DNA of 64,000 bases from assembly GCF_025685605.1 (NCBI RefSeq), contig NZ_JAGTUT010000001.1:3782001-3846000 (forward strand). Direction: 5' to 3'. Of this stretch, positions 51,895 through 59,997 are shown piece after piece. Below the pieces are notes generated by a model. It was not told where the DNA came from, ran no database searches, and saw nothing but the letters and a program-made list of their open reading frames with translations. The translations under genes and the position numbers were made by a program. This stretch comes from Granulicella arctica (lineage in GTDB: Bacteria; Acidobacteriota; Terriglobia; Terriglobales; Acidobacteriaceae). The stretch's first letter is position 1. Each line of letters begins with the position of its first letter.

Positions 51895-52281
51895 TTAGAG
51901 GCTTCCGGTTGCACCAGTGACTACATTCTTTACCTGACCTACTTCGTAGAGAAGGATTGCGGCGTTGGCAAGATTGTGGATGGCAACGGTGTCGTTGCTG
52001 AAGGCAACAACTGCGCCATTGAACTGGCTGTTGATGTAGAGGTGGTACTTGTAGTTCGCGCTATCGGCGGCGTAGCTTGGGTCGGACTCAAGGTCGAACT
52101 TGATGCCGGTGGTATCGAAGCCAACGAAGTTGAAGGTGCGGACGAGGTCCTGCTTGACGGTCGTTGTAGCTGCAGGCTGCTGGGCTGAGGCTGAGGCGGA
52201 GGGAGTGATTGCTGCGGCAGAGGTGAGAAGGATTGCAGCGAGGGCGAGTTTGTTAGCGAACTTATAACCAGAGAGAATCAT
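51895..52281 (-). CDS. Secreted hypothetical protein
   Basis: A 128-residue protein: signal peptide (LALAAILLTSAAAITPSASA, cleavage about 32) and a mature domain of beta-type sequence (VRTFNFVGFDTTGIKFDLES, YHLYINSQFNGAVVAFSNDT, NLANAAILLYEVGQVKNVVT) without Cys. AAAGG lies 6 bases before the ATG. The gene lies in an AT-rich tract, and an 18-bp tandem repeat lies 17-52 bases upstream of its start. Function unknown. I do not recognise a family. Confidence 0.65.
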   Translation of the reverse strand: MILSGYKFANKLALAAILLTSAAAITPSASASAQQPAATTTVKQDLVRTFNFVGFDTTGIKFDLESDPSYAADSANYKYHLYINSQFNGAVVAFSNDTVAIHNLANAAILLYEVGQVKNVVTGATGSL

Positions 52282-52945
52282 GACAGCCTTTCGAATTAAG
52301 AACTAGGTAGAAAATAAGAACTAGATAGAAAGTGAACACGACGTAAAGTCCGCGCTACTTGCATTCGCGTACTACACCGTTTTCGCTACACTCTTCTATC
52401 TCAACGAACTAAGTCAATTATTAGTTTTTGCCTTTTATGCCCCGATATACGACTTTGAGAAGTTCAGTACCCACATCGAGCAAGAAAAATTGTTACTGCG
52501 GATAGGGAAGTAACTCCCTACATTCAGTAATAAGTAGTGCTCCTAGGTAGATTCGTCCATAACTCTTATAGTTTGCTAAAAATATTATTCGGGGGACGAT
52601 CTCTCGTAACCCGTGGGCGCCAAAACGGAACGGAATATGACCGGATTTCGGCCTTGCGTCTACACCGGCGCTGGTTACCTGTTTTTAGCTATGGCTCTGC
52701 GGATGAGGATTCTCAGCGCCCCATGAGATGGAGATCAAGCTGGGAACTCCTGTATTGACAGGGGTTTCGAGATCGAAGCAGATTGTAAGGTGATGCCGTT
52801 TGTGCCCGGAGCCGGGGCGTGTGTACCTGTTATTGCGGCGAGAACGTAGTAACCATTTTTGAACGTGGTAAGGAGGTCGGCTGCGGCAACTTGAAGCTCT
52901 CGGGCACCAATCCGGTCGTGCGGCGCGTTCTGCATCGCGGAGAAC
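52282..52945. other. AT-rich intergenic stretch of 664 bp
   Basis: Beyond the tandem repeat I see no well-supported gene. A 66-codon minus-strand frame (52735-52935) follows recR after 10 bases but lacks a ribosome-binding site. GC content falls well below the window average at 52300-52600, suggesting foreign origin or decay. Confidence 0.5.
52298..52333 (+). repeat. Two tandem 18-bp repeats upstream of the secreted gene
   Basis: AAGAACTAGGTAGAAAAT (52298-52315) is followed directly by AAGAACTAGATAGAAAGT (52316-52333), 16 of 18 identical. They occupy the leader or promoter zone of the gene starting at 52281 and could be operator half-sites. Confidence 0.7.
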
Positions 52946-53548
52946 TTAGAAGTCGCGGCGGCCTTCGAGTGCGCGAGTCATGGTGATCTCGTCGGCATAC
53001 TCGATGTCGGACCCGGCGGGGACGCCGGTGGCGATGCGGGTGATCTTGAGGGTGGTGCTGAGGCGGCGGAGCTCGTGGGAGAGGTAGCCGGCGGTGGCTT
53101 CGCCCTCTGTGGTGGGCGAAGTGGCGAGGATCATTTCGTCGACGTTCGGCACACGGGTGAGCAGATTGGCGATGCGGAGCTGCTCTGGGCCCACGCCGCC
53201 GATGGGCGAGAGCGTGCCGTGGAGGACGTGATAGACGCCGTTGTAGCTGCGGGTCTTCTCGATGGTGGCGATGTTGGTGGGTTCTTCGATGACGCAGATG
53301 AGGCGCTGGTCGCGGGTGGGGCTGGTGCAGTAGGTGCAAGGGTCGACGTCGGTGATGTTGTTGCAGATGGAGCAGAGGCGGAGGTGCTGCTTGAGTTCGC
53401 GGATGGCGTGGGAGAGCGCGTCGGCGTCGGAGGCGGGGGAGCGGAGGATGTGGAAGGCGAGGCGCTGCGCGGATTTGGTGCCGATGCCAGGGAGCTTGCG
53501 AAGCTCTTCGATGAGGCGCGACATGGGTTCGGCGAAGCGGGTGGACAT
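52946..53548 (-). CDS. recR: Recombination protein RecR
   Basis: A 200-residue RecR: N-terminal helix-hairpin-helix LRKLPGIGTKSAQRLAFHIL, four-Cys zinc finger CSICNNITDVDPCTYC, a Toprim domain (LICVIEEPTNIATIEKTRSY, VDEMILATSPTTEGEATAGY), and the Walker-B-like C-terminus ITRIATGVPAGSDIEYADE. It loads RecA with RecO in gap repair. It is the last gene of dnaX-ybaB-recR on the minus strand, 92 bases after ybaB. Confidence 0.95.
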   Translation of the reverse strand: MSTRFAEPMSRLIEELRKLPGIGTKSAQRLAFHILRSPASDADALSHAIRELKQHLRLCSICNNITDVDPCTYCTSPTRDQRLICVIEEPTNIATIEKTRSYNGVYHVLHGTLSPIGGVGPEQLRIANLLTRVPNVDEMILATSPTTEGEATAGYLSHELRRLSTTLKITRIATGVPAGSDIEYADEITMTRALEGRRDF

Positions 53549-53640
53549 GGCTACCTTTATTGAGAGCTAAAGCAGGAACCGGCAACGGCGGAATGCGGGG
53601 GTCTCTCCCTTTCGCATTGCTCCGGTCATCTTTACTGGCG

Positions 53641-53973
53641 CTAGTTGAGGCCAGGGAGGTCGGGTAGGTTGAGGCCGCCCATCATGCCCTTTACGGAGGA
53701 TTGCATGGCCTGATCGGCGCGGCGGCCGGCTTCGTTCATGGCGGCGATGATGAGGTCTTCGAGGAGTTCGAGATCGCTGGCGGAGCTGCCCATGACGGTG
53801 GGGTCGATCTTGAGCTTGAGAACTTCCTTCTTGCCGTTCATCTTGACGGTGACGACGCCTCCGCCGGAGGTGGCTTCGACGACGGTGGAGGCGAGCTTCT
53901 GCTCCATCTCCTCCTGCATCTGCTTGGCCTGGGACATCATTTCTTTCATCTTGCCGAGGTCGGAAAAGTCCAT
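53641..53973 (-). CDS. YbaB/EbfC family nucleoid-associated protein
   Basis: A 110-residue DNA-binding protein: SDLGKMKEMMSQAKQMQEEM, TVVEATSGGGVVTVKMNGKK, LLEDLIIAAMNEAGRRADQA, C-terminal Gly/Leu tail GGLNLPDLPGLN. Small dimeric family usually encoded between dnaX and recR, as here. AAGGAG lies 9 bases before the ATG, 4 bases after the dnaX stop. The open frame to 54276 is shadow. Confidence 0.93.
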   Translation of the reverse strand: MDFSDLGKMKEMMSQAKQMQEEMEQKLASTVVEATSGGGVVTVKMNGKKEVLKLKIDPTVMGSSASDLELLEDLIIAAMNEAGRRADQAMQSSVKGMMGGLNLPDLPGLN

Positions 53974-53977
53974 GGTT

Positions 53978-56011
53978 CTAGTCTCCTTCGTGGAGGTCGA
54001 TGACGGTGCGGATTTCAGCGTTGAAGAGGCGCTGCGCCTCCTGAACGATTGGATGCGCGTTGGCTTTGGATTGTGCCGACCCTGCCTTGGCAGCGCGAGG
54101 TTTCTTCGCTGCGGCTGCAGCGCCTGCTCCCGCGAGCAGGGTGAGCTTAAGACCGGTGCCGGTGAGGGTGGCGCGAATGAGTTTTTCGGCCTCGGCGTTG
54201 ATGACGATGGGGAGCATGGTCTTGGAGACGTTGGTCTGAACCTTGAGGATGGCACCATCGACGGTCCATTCCGCATCGTCCATGGCGTCGGCGGCGGATT
54301 GCTGGCCTTTGGCGCTTGTGAGGGCTTCGACTGCGGCTTGCTGTAGGGCGATGGCCTGCGGTGTTGCCTGATGAGTCGGGGCCTCGGCGTGGAGTTCGCT
54401 TAGGACTAGAGGCTCAGGCGTCAGGGGCTGCTCGGGTTCGGGTGCTGAGGTTTCGATCTCGACCGGAATGGAGAGTGGCACCGGAACAGGTGTCGGCATC
54501 GGGATGTCGACGGGGAGCGGTAAAGGATCGGGGAGCTTGAGCTCGGCTGGCTTTGGGAGCTCGGGTGGAGTTGGTTTGTCTCTTGGGATGTCGACGACGG
54601 CGGCTGCTGGTTTGATGGGCTGCGGCGCTGCTGGCGGATCATCGAAGCGCTTGCGGTCGGTGCTTTGCTGGAAGGGGGAGAAGGCTGGTTTTGCGGGCTC
54701 GGGGAGTTCCTGGGGAACCCGGCTTTGTGGAGCCGTAAGTTGTGGGGTCTGGATCTGCGCTTGTGGCTCGGCTGACTTGGGTGGGGCGATGCCGCGCTGG
54801 GTTCCGCCGGAGCCGGGGGAGACGGGGATCGCGCTGAGGAGTTCTTCTACCGGCAGGAGGCGGCGCAGGTGAACAAGCTTCAGGAGGCCTAGCTCGAAGT
54901 GGAAGCGTTGCTCCTGTCTATATCCCAGCTCGTCGAACGTGCGGAGCATGACCTGAAGAAAGCGGGTGAGCTCCTCTTCGGTGAAGAGGCTGGCGGTGCG
55001 GCCGGCGCGGCGCTGCTCGTCAGGGGAGATCTGGAGGAGTTCGGCGGCGGTGCCGTTGGTGGTGTTGCCGTCAACGTCGATACCGGCGATCTTGGCGATA
55101 AGCGCGTTGCGGAGATAGCGGCAACACTGACGGGCGAGCTGGGCGGGCGAGTTGCCGGAGTCGAGGAGCTGGTTGGCTACCGTCATAACCTCGGCGGAGC
55201 GGTTGGCGTCGACAGCCTGGAGAATCTTTTCAAAGACTGCATTGGGAACGGTGCCCATGAGCTCGCGAATCTGCGAGGCGTCTAAAACGGCGCGGCCATC
55301 AGTGACGGGGGCGGAGGCGATGGCCTGATCCATGATGGAGAGGGCGTCGCGCATGGAGCCGTCACCGGCTTCGGCGAGCAGGCCGAGGGCGGCGTCATCG
55401 GCGTCGATGCCTTCCTTGGTGGCGATGCCGCGAAGTTCGGAGAGGATGTCGACGAGCTTGACGGCATGAAAACTGAAGTGCTGGCAGCGCGAGCGGACGG
55501 TCTGGGGGATGTCCTCGGGCTGGGTGGTGGCCATCATGAAGACGATGTGGTCGGGTGGCTCCTCGAGGGTCTTGAGGAGGGCGTTGAATGCCGCGTCGGT
55601 GATCTGATGGGCTTCGTCGAGGATGTAGATCTTGTACTTGTCGCGGGCAGGCCGGTAGCGGGCGGCGTCGCGGAGTTCGCGGATCTCGTCGATGCCGCGA
55701 TTGGTGGCGGCGTCGATCTCGATGACATCGACGGCGTTGCCGGCCTTGATCTCGGTGCAGGACTCGCAGACCTCACAGGGCTCGGCGGTGGGGCGGAGCT
55801 CGGTGCCGATAGTGTTGCGGCAGTTGAGCGCCATGGCAAGGATGCGGGCGATAGTGGTTTTGCCGATGCCGCGATGGCCGGAGAAGATGTAGCCGTGGGC
55901 GATGCGCTGCTGGGTGAGCGCGTTCATCAGGGTGACGGTGACGTGATCCTGTCCGGCGACGTCTGCGAAGCGTTGGGGGCGGTACTTGCGAGCTAGAACC
56001 TGGTAAGCCAT
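53978..56011 (-). CDS. dnaX: DNA polymerase III subunits gamma and tau
   Basis: A 677-residue clamp-loader ATPase: FADVAGQDHVTVTLMNALTQ, Walker A GHRGIGKTTIARILA (His in place of the usual Pro), a zinc-binding Cys cluster (CRN...CEVCESC), DEAHQITDAAFNALLKTLEE (DExx), SRC in RSRCQHFSFH. About residues 1-370 are AAA+ and domain III. The rest is a Pro-rich linker and a C-terminal tau-like part. I see no A-rich slippage site, so only the full-length product is expected. Confidence 0.94.
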   Translation of the reverse strand: MAYQVLARKYRPQRFADVAGQDHVTVTLMNALTQQRIAHGYIFSGHRGIGKTTIARILAMALNCRNTIGTELRPTAEPCEVCESCTEIKAGNAVDVIEIDAATNRGIDEIRELRDAARYRPARDKYKIYILDEAHQITDAAFNALLKTLEEPPDHIVFMMATTQPEDIPQTVRSRCQHFSFHAVKLVDILSELRGIATKEGIDADDAALGLLAEAGDGSMRDALSIMDQAIASAPVTDGRAVLDASQIRELMGTVPNAVFEKILQAVDANRSAEVMTVANQLLDSGNSPAQLARQCCRYLRNALIAKIAGIDVDGNTTNGTAAELLQISPDEQRRAGRTASLFTEEELTRFLQVMLRTFDELGYRQEQRFHFELGLLKLVHLRRLLPVEELLSAIPVSPGSGGTQRGIAPPKSAEPQAQIQTPQLTAPQSRVPQELPEPAKPAFSPFQQSTDRKRFDDPPAAPQPIKPAAAVVDIPRDKPTPPELPKPAELKLPDPLPLPVDIPMPTPVPVPLSIPVEIETSAPEPEQPLTPEPLVLSELHAEAPTHQATPQAIALQQAAVEALTSAKGQQSAADAMDDAEWTVDGAILKVQTNVSKTMLPIVINAEAEKLIRATLTGTGLKLTLLAGAGAAAAAKKPRAAKAGSAQSKANAHPIVQEAQRLFNAEIRTVIDLHEGD

Positions 56012-56064
56012 AGAGCTAGGTCGATTGTACCGGGGGAGCGAGCCTGAGTCAGAAGCGTGGGTAT

Positions 56065-56922
56065 CTAGCTCAGCGTGAGGAGGATTGGCGTGTGGTCGGA
56101 GGGCCTAAGTTGGGCGCGGGGCCCTCTGTCGATCTCACAGCGCTCGATTCTGGATTGGAGCGACGGGGAGACGAGGAAGTGGTCGATCCGGACGCCGCGA
56201 TTGTGGTCGAAGGCCTGGCGGAAGTAATCCCAGAAGGTGAACTGGCCGATCTCCGCAGGATGCAGGGAGCGGAAGGCGTCGGTGTAGCCGAGGTCGAGCA
56301 TGGCACGGTAGAGCGCCCGGGTTTCGGGCTGGAAGAGCGCGTCGCGAACCCACGAGGCTGGCTTGTGGCAGTCGATATCTTCCGGGATGACGTTGAAGTC
56401 GCCGCCGATAACGGTTGGGATCATATCGCTCTTCCACTCGCTCATTTTGGTCAGGAGGCGTTGCATCCATGCGAGTTTGTAGTCGAACTTCTCGGTCCCG
56501 ACGGGGTTGCCGTTGGGCAGGTAGATATCGACGATGCGGATACCGGCAATCATGACTTCGAGGTAGCGGGCGTGGGTGTCGGCCTCATCTCCGGAGAGCA
56601 CGGTGCTGACGGATTCGATCGGCGATCGAGAGAGTATGGCTACACCGTTGTAGGCCTTCTGGGGGACGGCGACGCTTTCGTAGCCCAACTCCTGAAAAGC
56701 TGCGGAAGGGAACTCGGTTCCTTTGAGTTCCTGCAGGAGGAGGACGTCGGGATTGCGCGAACTCAGCCATGCGGTTACGTGGTCAAGACGGGCTTTGATC
56801 GAGTTGACGTTCCAGCTTGCGATGACGATGGCGGCCTTCTTTCTGCGAATGCATTGATCCAGTGCAAGTCTTTTCCGGTTCAGACTACTCGTTGCAGTAG
56901 CTCGGTGACTATGCTTTGCCAT
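56065..56922 (-). CDS. xth: Exodeoxyribonuclease III
   Basis: A 285-residue endonuclease/exonuclease/phosphatase fold enzyme of base-excision repair. Motifs: IASWNVNSIKARLDHV, DVLLLQELKGTEFP (catalytic Glu), YNGVAILSR, GGDFNVIPEDIDCHK, WDYFRQAFDHNRGVRIDHFL, PSDHTPILL. The domain begins at codon 33 or so of the longest likely start (ATG 56922). The usual first residue of the family would be near IVIAS, where no ATG, GTG or TTG exists. An AGAAGG sits just before that point. The extended start overlaps the upstream small gene by 43 bases. Confidence 0.87.
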   Translation of the reverse strand: MAKHSHRATATSSLNRKRLALDQCIRRKKAAIVIASWNVNSIKARLDHVTAWLSSRNPDVLLLQELKGTEFPSAAFQELGYESVAVPQKAYNGVAILSRSPIESVSTVLSGDEADTHARYLEVMIAGIRIVDIYLPNGNPVGTEKFDYKLAWMQRLLTKMSEWKSDMIPTVIGGDFNVIPEDIDCHKPASWVRDALFQPETRALYRAMLDLGYTDAFRSLHPAEIGQFTFWDYFRQAFDHNRGVRIDHFLVSPSLQSRIERCEIDRGPRAQLRPSDHTPILLTLS

Positions 56923-57161
56923 TCGGTATGGAGGTCGCCGCTTTGAGTTGGCCGGTGTGCGCGCCTGTACCAGTAGCCAGCGTTCGCGGTGTCGCCTTCG
57001 ACGCGATGGAGGTAGGCGTGCACCCACGCTCCTTCGGGGTTGTCGTCTGATTGTGCGACCTCATGCGCCTGCTCCCACTCTCCTCGATTTGCGAGCCACA
57101 GGGCGCGAAGAGCAGGCGGATGGAATTGTCCGCTGCCAGCGACAAACTCTTCGAGTGTCAT
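56880..57161 (-). CDS. Small conserved hypothetical protein, TPR-like
   Basis: A 93-residue protein, fully helical, with a TPR-like pair: PPALRALWLANRGEWEQAHE and GAWVHAYLHRVEGDTANAGY, WYRRAHRP. This layout recurs as a stand-alone small protein in many Gram-negative bacteria, function unknown. ATG 57161 has AGGAGAAG 6 bases upstream. It precedes exonuclease III on the same strand and overlaps it, so co-expression is likely. Confidence 0.78.
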   Translation of the reverse strand: MTLEEFVAGSGQFHPPALRALWLANRGEWEQAHEVAQSDDNPEGAWVHAYLHRVEGDTANAGYWYRRAHRPTQSGDLHTEWQSIVTELLQRVV

Positions 57162-57274
57162 CAAGCTTCTCCTGACTATTGGAGTAGACGGGCGCGACAG
57201 AGGATTGCTTGCCCCGACCCTGCTTTGACGGGTAGACGCTGAACGTTCCGTCCACCGTCCCTCTATGGAGTTGT

Positions 57275-57751
57275 TTACTTCGCTCCGGCTTTTCGGGCTT
57301 CTTTCTGGGTGGCTTTCTTTGCGTTTTTGGCGCGGCGGGCTAGTTCGAGGTCGGAGAACATGGTGCCTCTGCAGTTGGGTGCTCCGCAGTGGCAGGAGCC
57401 TTCCTCGTCGTCGGAGTCGTAGAGGTTGTACTCGTAGGTGAGTTCTTCGCCGGCGGCGATATCGCGGAGGGCGAGGACGTAGATGTGGTCGTTATCGTCC
57501 TCGGTCTCGCAGTTCGGGGCGCAGGAGTGATTGATGAACATGGGGGTGCCGAAGCCGTCGATGACCATGTTGCCGTCGCCGTAGCCGAAGAGATAGGTGA
57601 CGAATCGGTCGGCGTATCGCTCGTCGGCGACTTCCTTTGTCATGCGGGGACCGTCATACTCACAGACGCGATCGCCCTTCTTGATGGAGCGTGTGGTGTA
57701 GCAGCCGGCGGCGTGGATCGTGGAGGAGCGGATGATGAGGCCTGGCTGCAT
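57275..57751 (-). CDS. SET-domain lysine methyltransferase-like protein
   Basis: A 158-residue protein consisting of a SET domain with post-SET zinc site: IHAAGCYTTRSIKKGDRVCE, the substrate and cofactor motif INHSCAPNCET (N74-H75), GEELTYEYNLYDSDDE with the catalytic Tyr, then HCGAPNC and an upstream Cys forming CxC...C. A Lys/Arg-rich tail follows (RRAKNAKKATQKEARKAGAK). It probably transfers methyl groups from SAM to lysines of an unidentified protein. Ribosome-binding site weak. No histone-like gene is near. Confidence 0.87.
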   Translation of the reverse strand: MQPGLIIRSSTIHAAGCYTTRSIKKGDRVCEYDGPRMTKEVADERYADRFVTYLFGYGDGNMVIDGFGTPMFINHSCAPNCETEDDNDHIYVLALRDIAAGEELTYEYNLYDSDDEEGSCHCGAPNCRGTMFSDLELARRAKNAKKATQKEARKAGAK

Positions 57752-57880
57752 AGGGGTGTCGGGGTCCGGAGGGTGGTCTGTTGCCGACTATAACAAATCG
57801 CCGGTGAGGACCGTTATCGATCATTGGATGCTTGCTGCGGGCGGACAGTGCTGCGGTCATTGGTGAGGGTACGAGGTAAA

Positions 57881-58822
57881 ATGATGGCGATGGTAAGTCG
57901 GATTTCAGGGCGCGTTGTGGTGTGGCTGATAGTGAGCGCAGGAGTGTGTGTGGCGCAGAAGTATGTGCCGCCACCGCCTGAACTCACGGTTGACCCGTGC
58001 GCTGTGCAGCCGAATGCGAAGTTTCCGGTGGCCCCTGATCCGAAGGTGAAGGCTCCGGTGTGCCCGCCGCCGGGAGCGGTTGCGGCTCCGAGTGCGCCGG
58101 CAGCTGCCGCTCCTGCGGCTGGTGCGGCGTTTCCGTTTCCGGGGGATGCACCGAAGGCTCCTGCGGCGGCGAAGCCTTCGACTGCGGAGCAGTTTCCATT
58201 TCCGGGTAGCGAACAGAAGGCTGCTCCTGCTGCTGCTCCGGCGGCGAAGACGGGAGGGACGGGGGACCAGTTTCCGTATCCGGGTGAGACGAGCAAGTCG
58301 CCGGATGCGGTGCCGGAGGGGAATACGCCACGGTATGTCCCGGATTCGCCTGCGCCGGGTTCTGCAGGCTCGGGGTCAAAGGCGCCGGGCTCGCCTGCTC
58401 CGGGGGATGACAGTAGTTCGAGTAGCAGCAGTAGCTCTGGATCAAGTTCCAGCAGTGACTCGGTGCCGCCGGGTGTCGATGACGCTCGGAGGGCTGGGGA
58501 TGATGGCGAGGCCTCACCCGTGCGGAGCCGGAGGAAGCTGGCGAAGGTCAATGCGCAGTCGAACGACGATCGGGTGACCGAAGACCTGAGCGTGGCGAAG
58601 TTCTACACCTCTCGCGGCAACTTTACGGCGGCCTATCTGCGGACCAAGGATGCGACGAAGGCGATGCCCGACGACGCTGAGAGTCACTTCGCGCTGGCGC
58701 AGGCTGCGGAGAAGCTGCAGAAGAAGGACGAGGCTGTCGCCGAGTACAACACCTACCTGCAACTGGAGCCGAACGGGGACAAGATGGCTGCGGCGCAGAA
58801 GGCGTTGGCCGGGCTGCACTAG
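57881..58822 (+). CDS. Secreted protein with Pro/Ala-Ser linker and TPR-like C-terminus
   Basis: A 313-residue protein: signal peptide (VVVWLIVSAGVCVA), a Pro-rich N-terminal half with three spaced FPFPG / FPYPG motifs, an acidic poly-Ser stretch (about 185-205), and a C-terminal TPR-like helical pair (about 240-313: VAKFYTSRGNFTAAYLRTKD, AESHFALAQAAEKLQKKDEA, VAEYNTYLQLEPNGDKMAAA). Cysteines are only two near the start. Start is ATG 57881 (GAGGTAAA before it) or the near ATGs at 57884 and 57890. Probably envelope-associated. Confidence 0.78.
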   Translation: MMAMVSRISGRVVVWLIVSAGVCVAQKYVPPPPELTVDPCAVQPNAKFPVAPDPKVKAPVCPPPGAVAAPSAPAAAAPAAGAAFPFPGDAPKAPAAAKPSTAEQFPFPGSEQKAAPAAAPAAKTGGTGDQFPYPGETSKSPDAVPEGNTPRYVPDSPAPGSAGSGSKAPGSPAPGDDSSSSSSSSSGSSSSSDSVPPGVDDARRAGDDGEASPVRSRRKLAKVNAQSNDDRVTEDLSVAKFYTSRGNFTAAYLRTKDATKAMPDDAESHFALAQAAEKLQKKDEAVAEYNTYLQLEPNGDKMAAAQKALAGLH

Positions 58823-58875
58823 TTTCAGGGAAGACGTGACGGTTTGATGCTGGCGGGGTAAGCTTGCGACCAGCC

Positions 58876-59427
58876 ATGCACCCGATCCTCGATAAGCTTC
58901 AGAATGAGATTCGTGACAGCCTCAGCGGTTTGAGTGCGGAGCAGACGCAGCTTCGTCCGTTGACTGATCCGGCGAAGTGGAGCATCCAGCAGGTCATGGA
59001 GCATCTGCTGCTGACGTATCGGTCGAGCTGCGCGGTGGTGGAGGGGCGTGTGGCGAAGGGTACGCCGACGAAGGCTTCGCCTGACATGCGCCAGAGGGTC
59101 GCTCAATTCGCGGTGTTTCAGTGTGGGTATTTCCCGACGGGCAGGAGGGCTCCGGCGATGGTGACGCCGCCTGATGCGGGCGAGGCAGTTGCGGGCGAGG
59201 TGCTGGCGGTCCGGGCTGCGGAGCTTCTGGAACGCTTCGACCGGTTGACGGCGGAGATGGAAGGTCTATTCGGAAGGAAGAGGGCGATCAGCCACGGCGT
59301 GCTGGGTCCTCTAGGTGCGCAGCAGTGGCGACGCTTCCAGTTGATGCACGGACAGCACCATCTGCGCCAGGTGTGTGCTATTCGTGCGGCTCACGGTCTG
59401 TCGAGAGGGTCTGATCGTCAGGGATGA
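58876..59427 (+). CDS. DinB-superfamily protein (DUF1569-like)
   Basis: A 183-residue four-helix protein: IQQVMEHLLLTYRSSCAVVE and LMHGQHHLRQV give the spaced His residues of a DinB-type metal site. N-terminal QNEIRDSLSGLSAEQ. DinB-like enzymes are often glutathione- or mycothiol-dependent transferases, but the specific role is unknown. Starts at ATG 58876 (upstream TTG also possible). The last 50 bases overlap the convergent gene at 59378. Confidence 0.78.
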   Translation: MHPILDKLQNEIRDSLSGLSAEQTQLRPLTDPAKWSIQQVMEHLLLTYRSSCAVVEGRVAKGTPTKASPDMRQRVAQFAVFQCGYFPTGRRAPAMVTPPDAGEAVAGEVLAVRAAELLERFDRLTAEMEGLFGRKRAISHGVLGPLGAQQWRRFQLMHGQHHLRQVCAIRAAHGLSRGSDRQG

Positions 59428-59848
59428 TGGAGGTGTTGGTGGTTTCGGTGTCCAGATCCTCGACGACGCGGAGATAGCGGCGCATGTAGCGGAGAGGGTC
59501 TTCAGCGGCGGCCATCTCGCGGAGATGGTAGAGCCAGGCGTTCTCGCGGGCGCTGCGCCGCATGTAGCCCTTCCGCTGAACGGTGTTGATGCGGCCGTCA
59601 GCCATTTTGCGGGTGAAGGTCTGGGGAGGCACCTGGAAGGTGATCTGGCCGCCCGCCTTCCAGAAGCTCACGGCAAACTCGTGGGAGAAGAGCAGGGCGT
59701 AGTATCGCCGCTGTTCCACGAGGGTGCTGACAGCTTCTGAAGGGTTCTTCCAAGGCAAGCCGAGCCTCACGATATACCAACGCCTGAACTCAAACCCATT
59801 GGCGCGGGCCTGACCTACGAGCAACTGCAGCAACTCAAGTCTAGTCAT
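59378..59848 (-). CDS. Conserved hypothetical protein
   Basis: A 156-residue soluble protein, basic in the middle: LLVGQARANGFEFRRWYIVR, RYYALLFSHEFAVSFWKAGG, ARENAWLYHLREMAAAEDPL. No Cys pairs, membrane segments or known motif. Tail is acidic/Thr-rich. Good codon use and an orderly domain suggest a real gene. It overlaps the DinB gene by 50 bases, convergently. Function unknown. Confidence 0.65.
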   Translation of the reverse strand: MTRLELLQLLVGQARANGFEFRRWYIVRLGLPWKNPSEAVSTLVEQRRYYALLFSHEFAVSFWKAGGQITFQVPPQTFTRKMADGRINTVQRKGYMRRSARENAWLYHLREMAAAEDPLRYMRRYLRVVEDLDTETTNTSIIPDDQTLSTDREPHE

Positions 59849-59997
59849 GGAGATAACGTCTCAGCGTCCCCTTGACTTGCATGTGCGGGGCCCGTAATCG
59901 CTTTAGTGTACGTGCGAGACCCGACATACGAATCAACCCCCGGATAGATTATTTTGACGAGGTGATCAAAAGGGTATTTGGGCATCTGAGTGGAGAT

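Noticed and set aside
52735..52935. 66-codon minus-strand frame downstream of recR
   Set aside because: No ribosome-binding site and no recognisable sequence. Kept only as part of the unexplained region.
53978..56011. Programmed frameshift in dnaX
   Set aside because: No run of A residues resembling the known slippery site was found in the middle of the gene.
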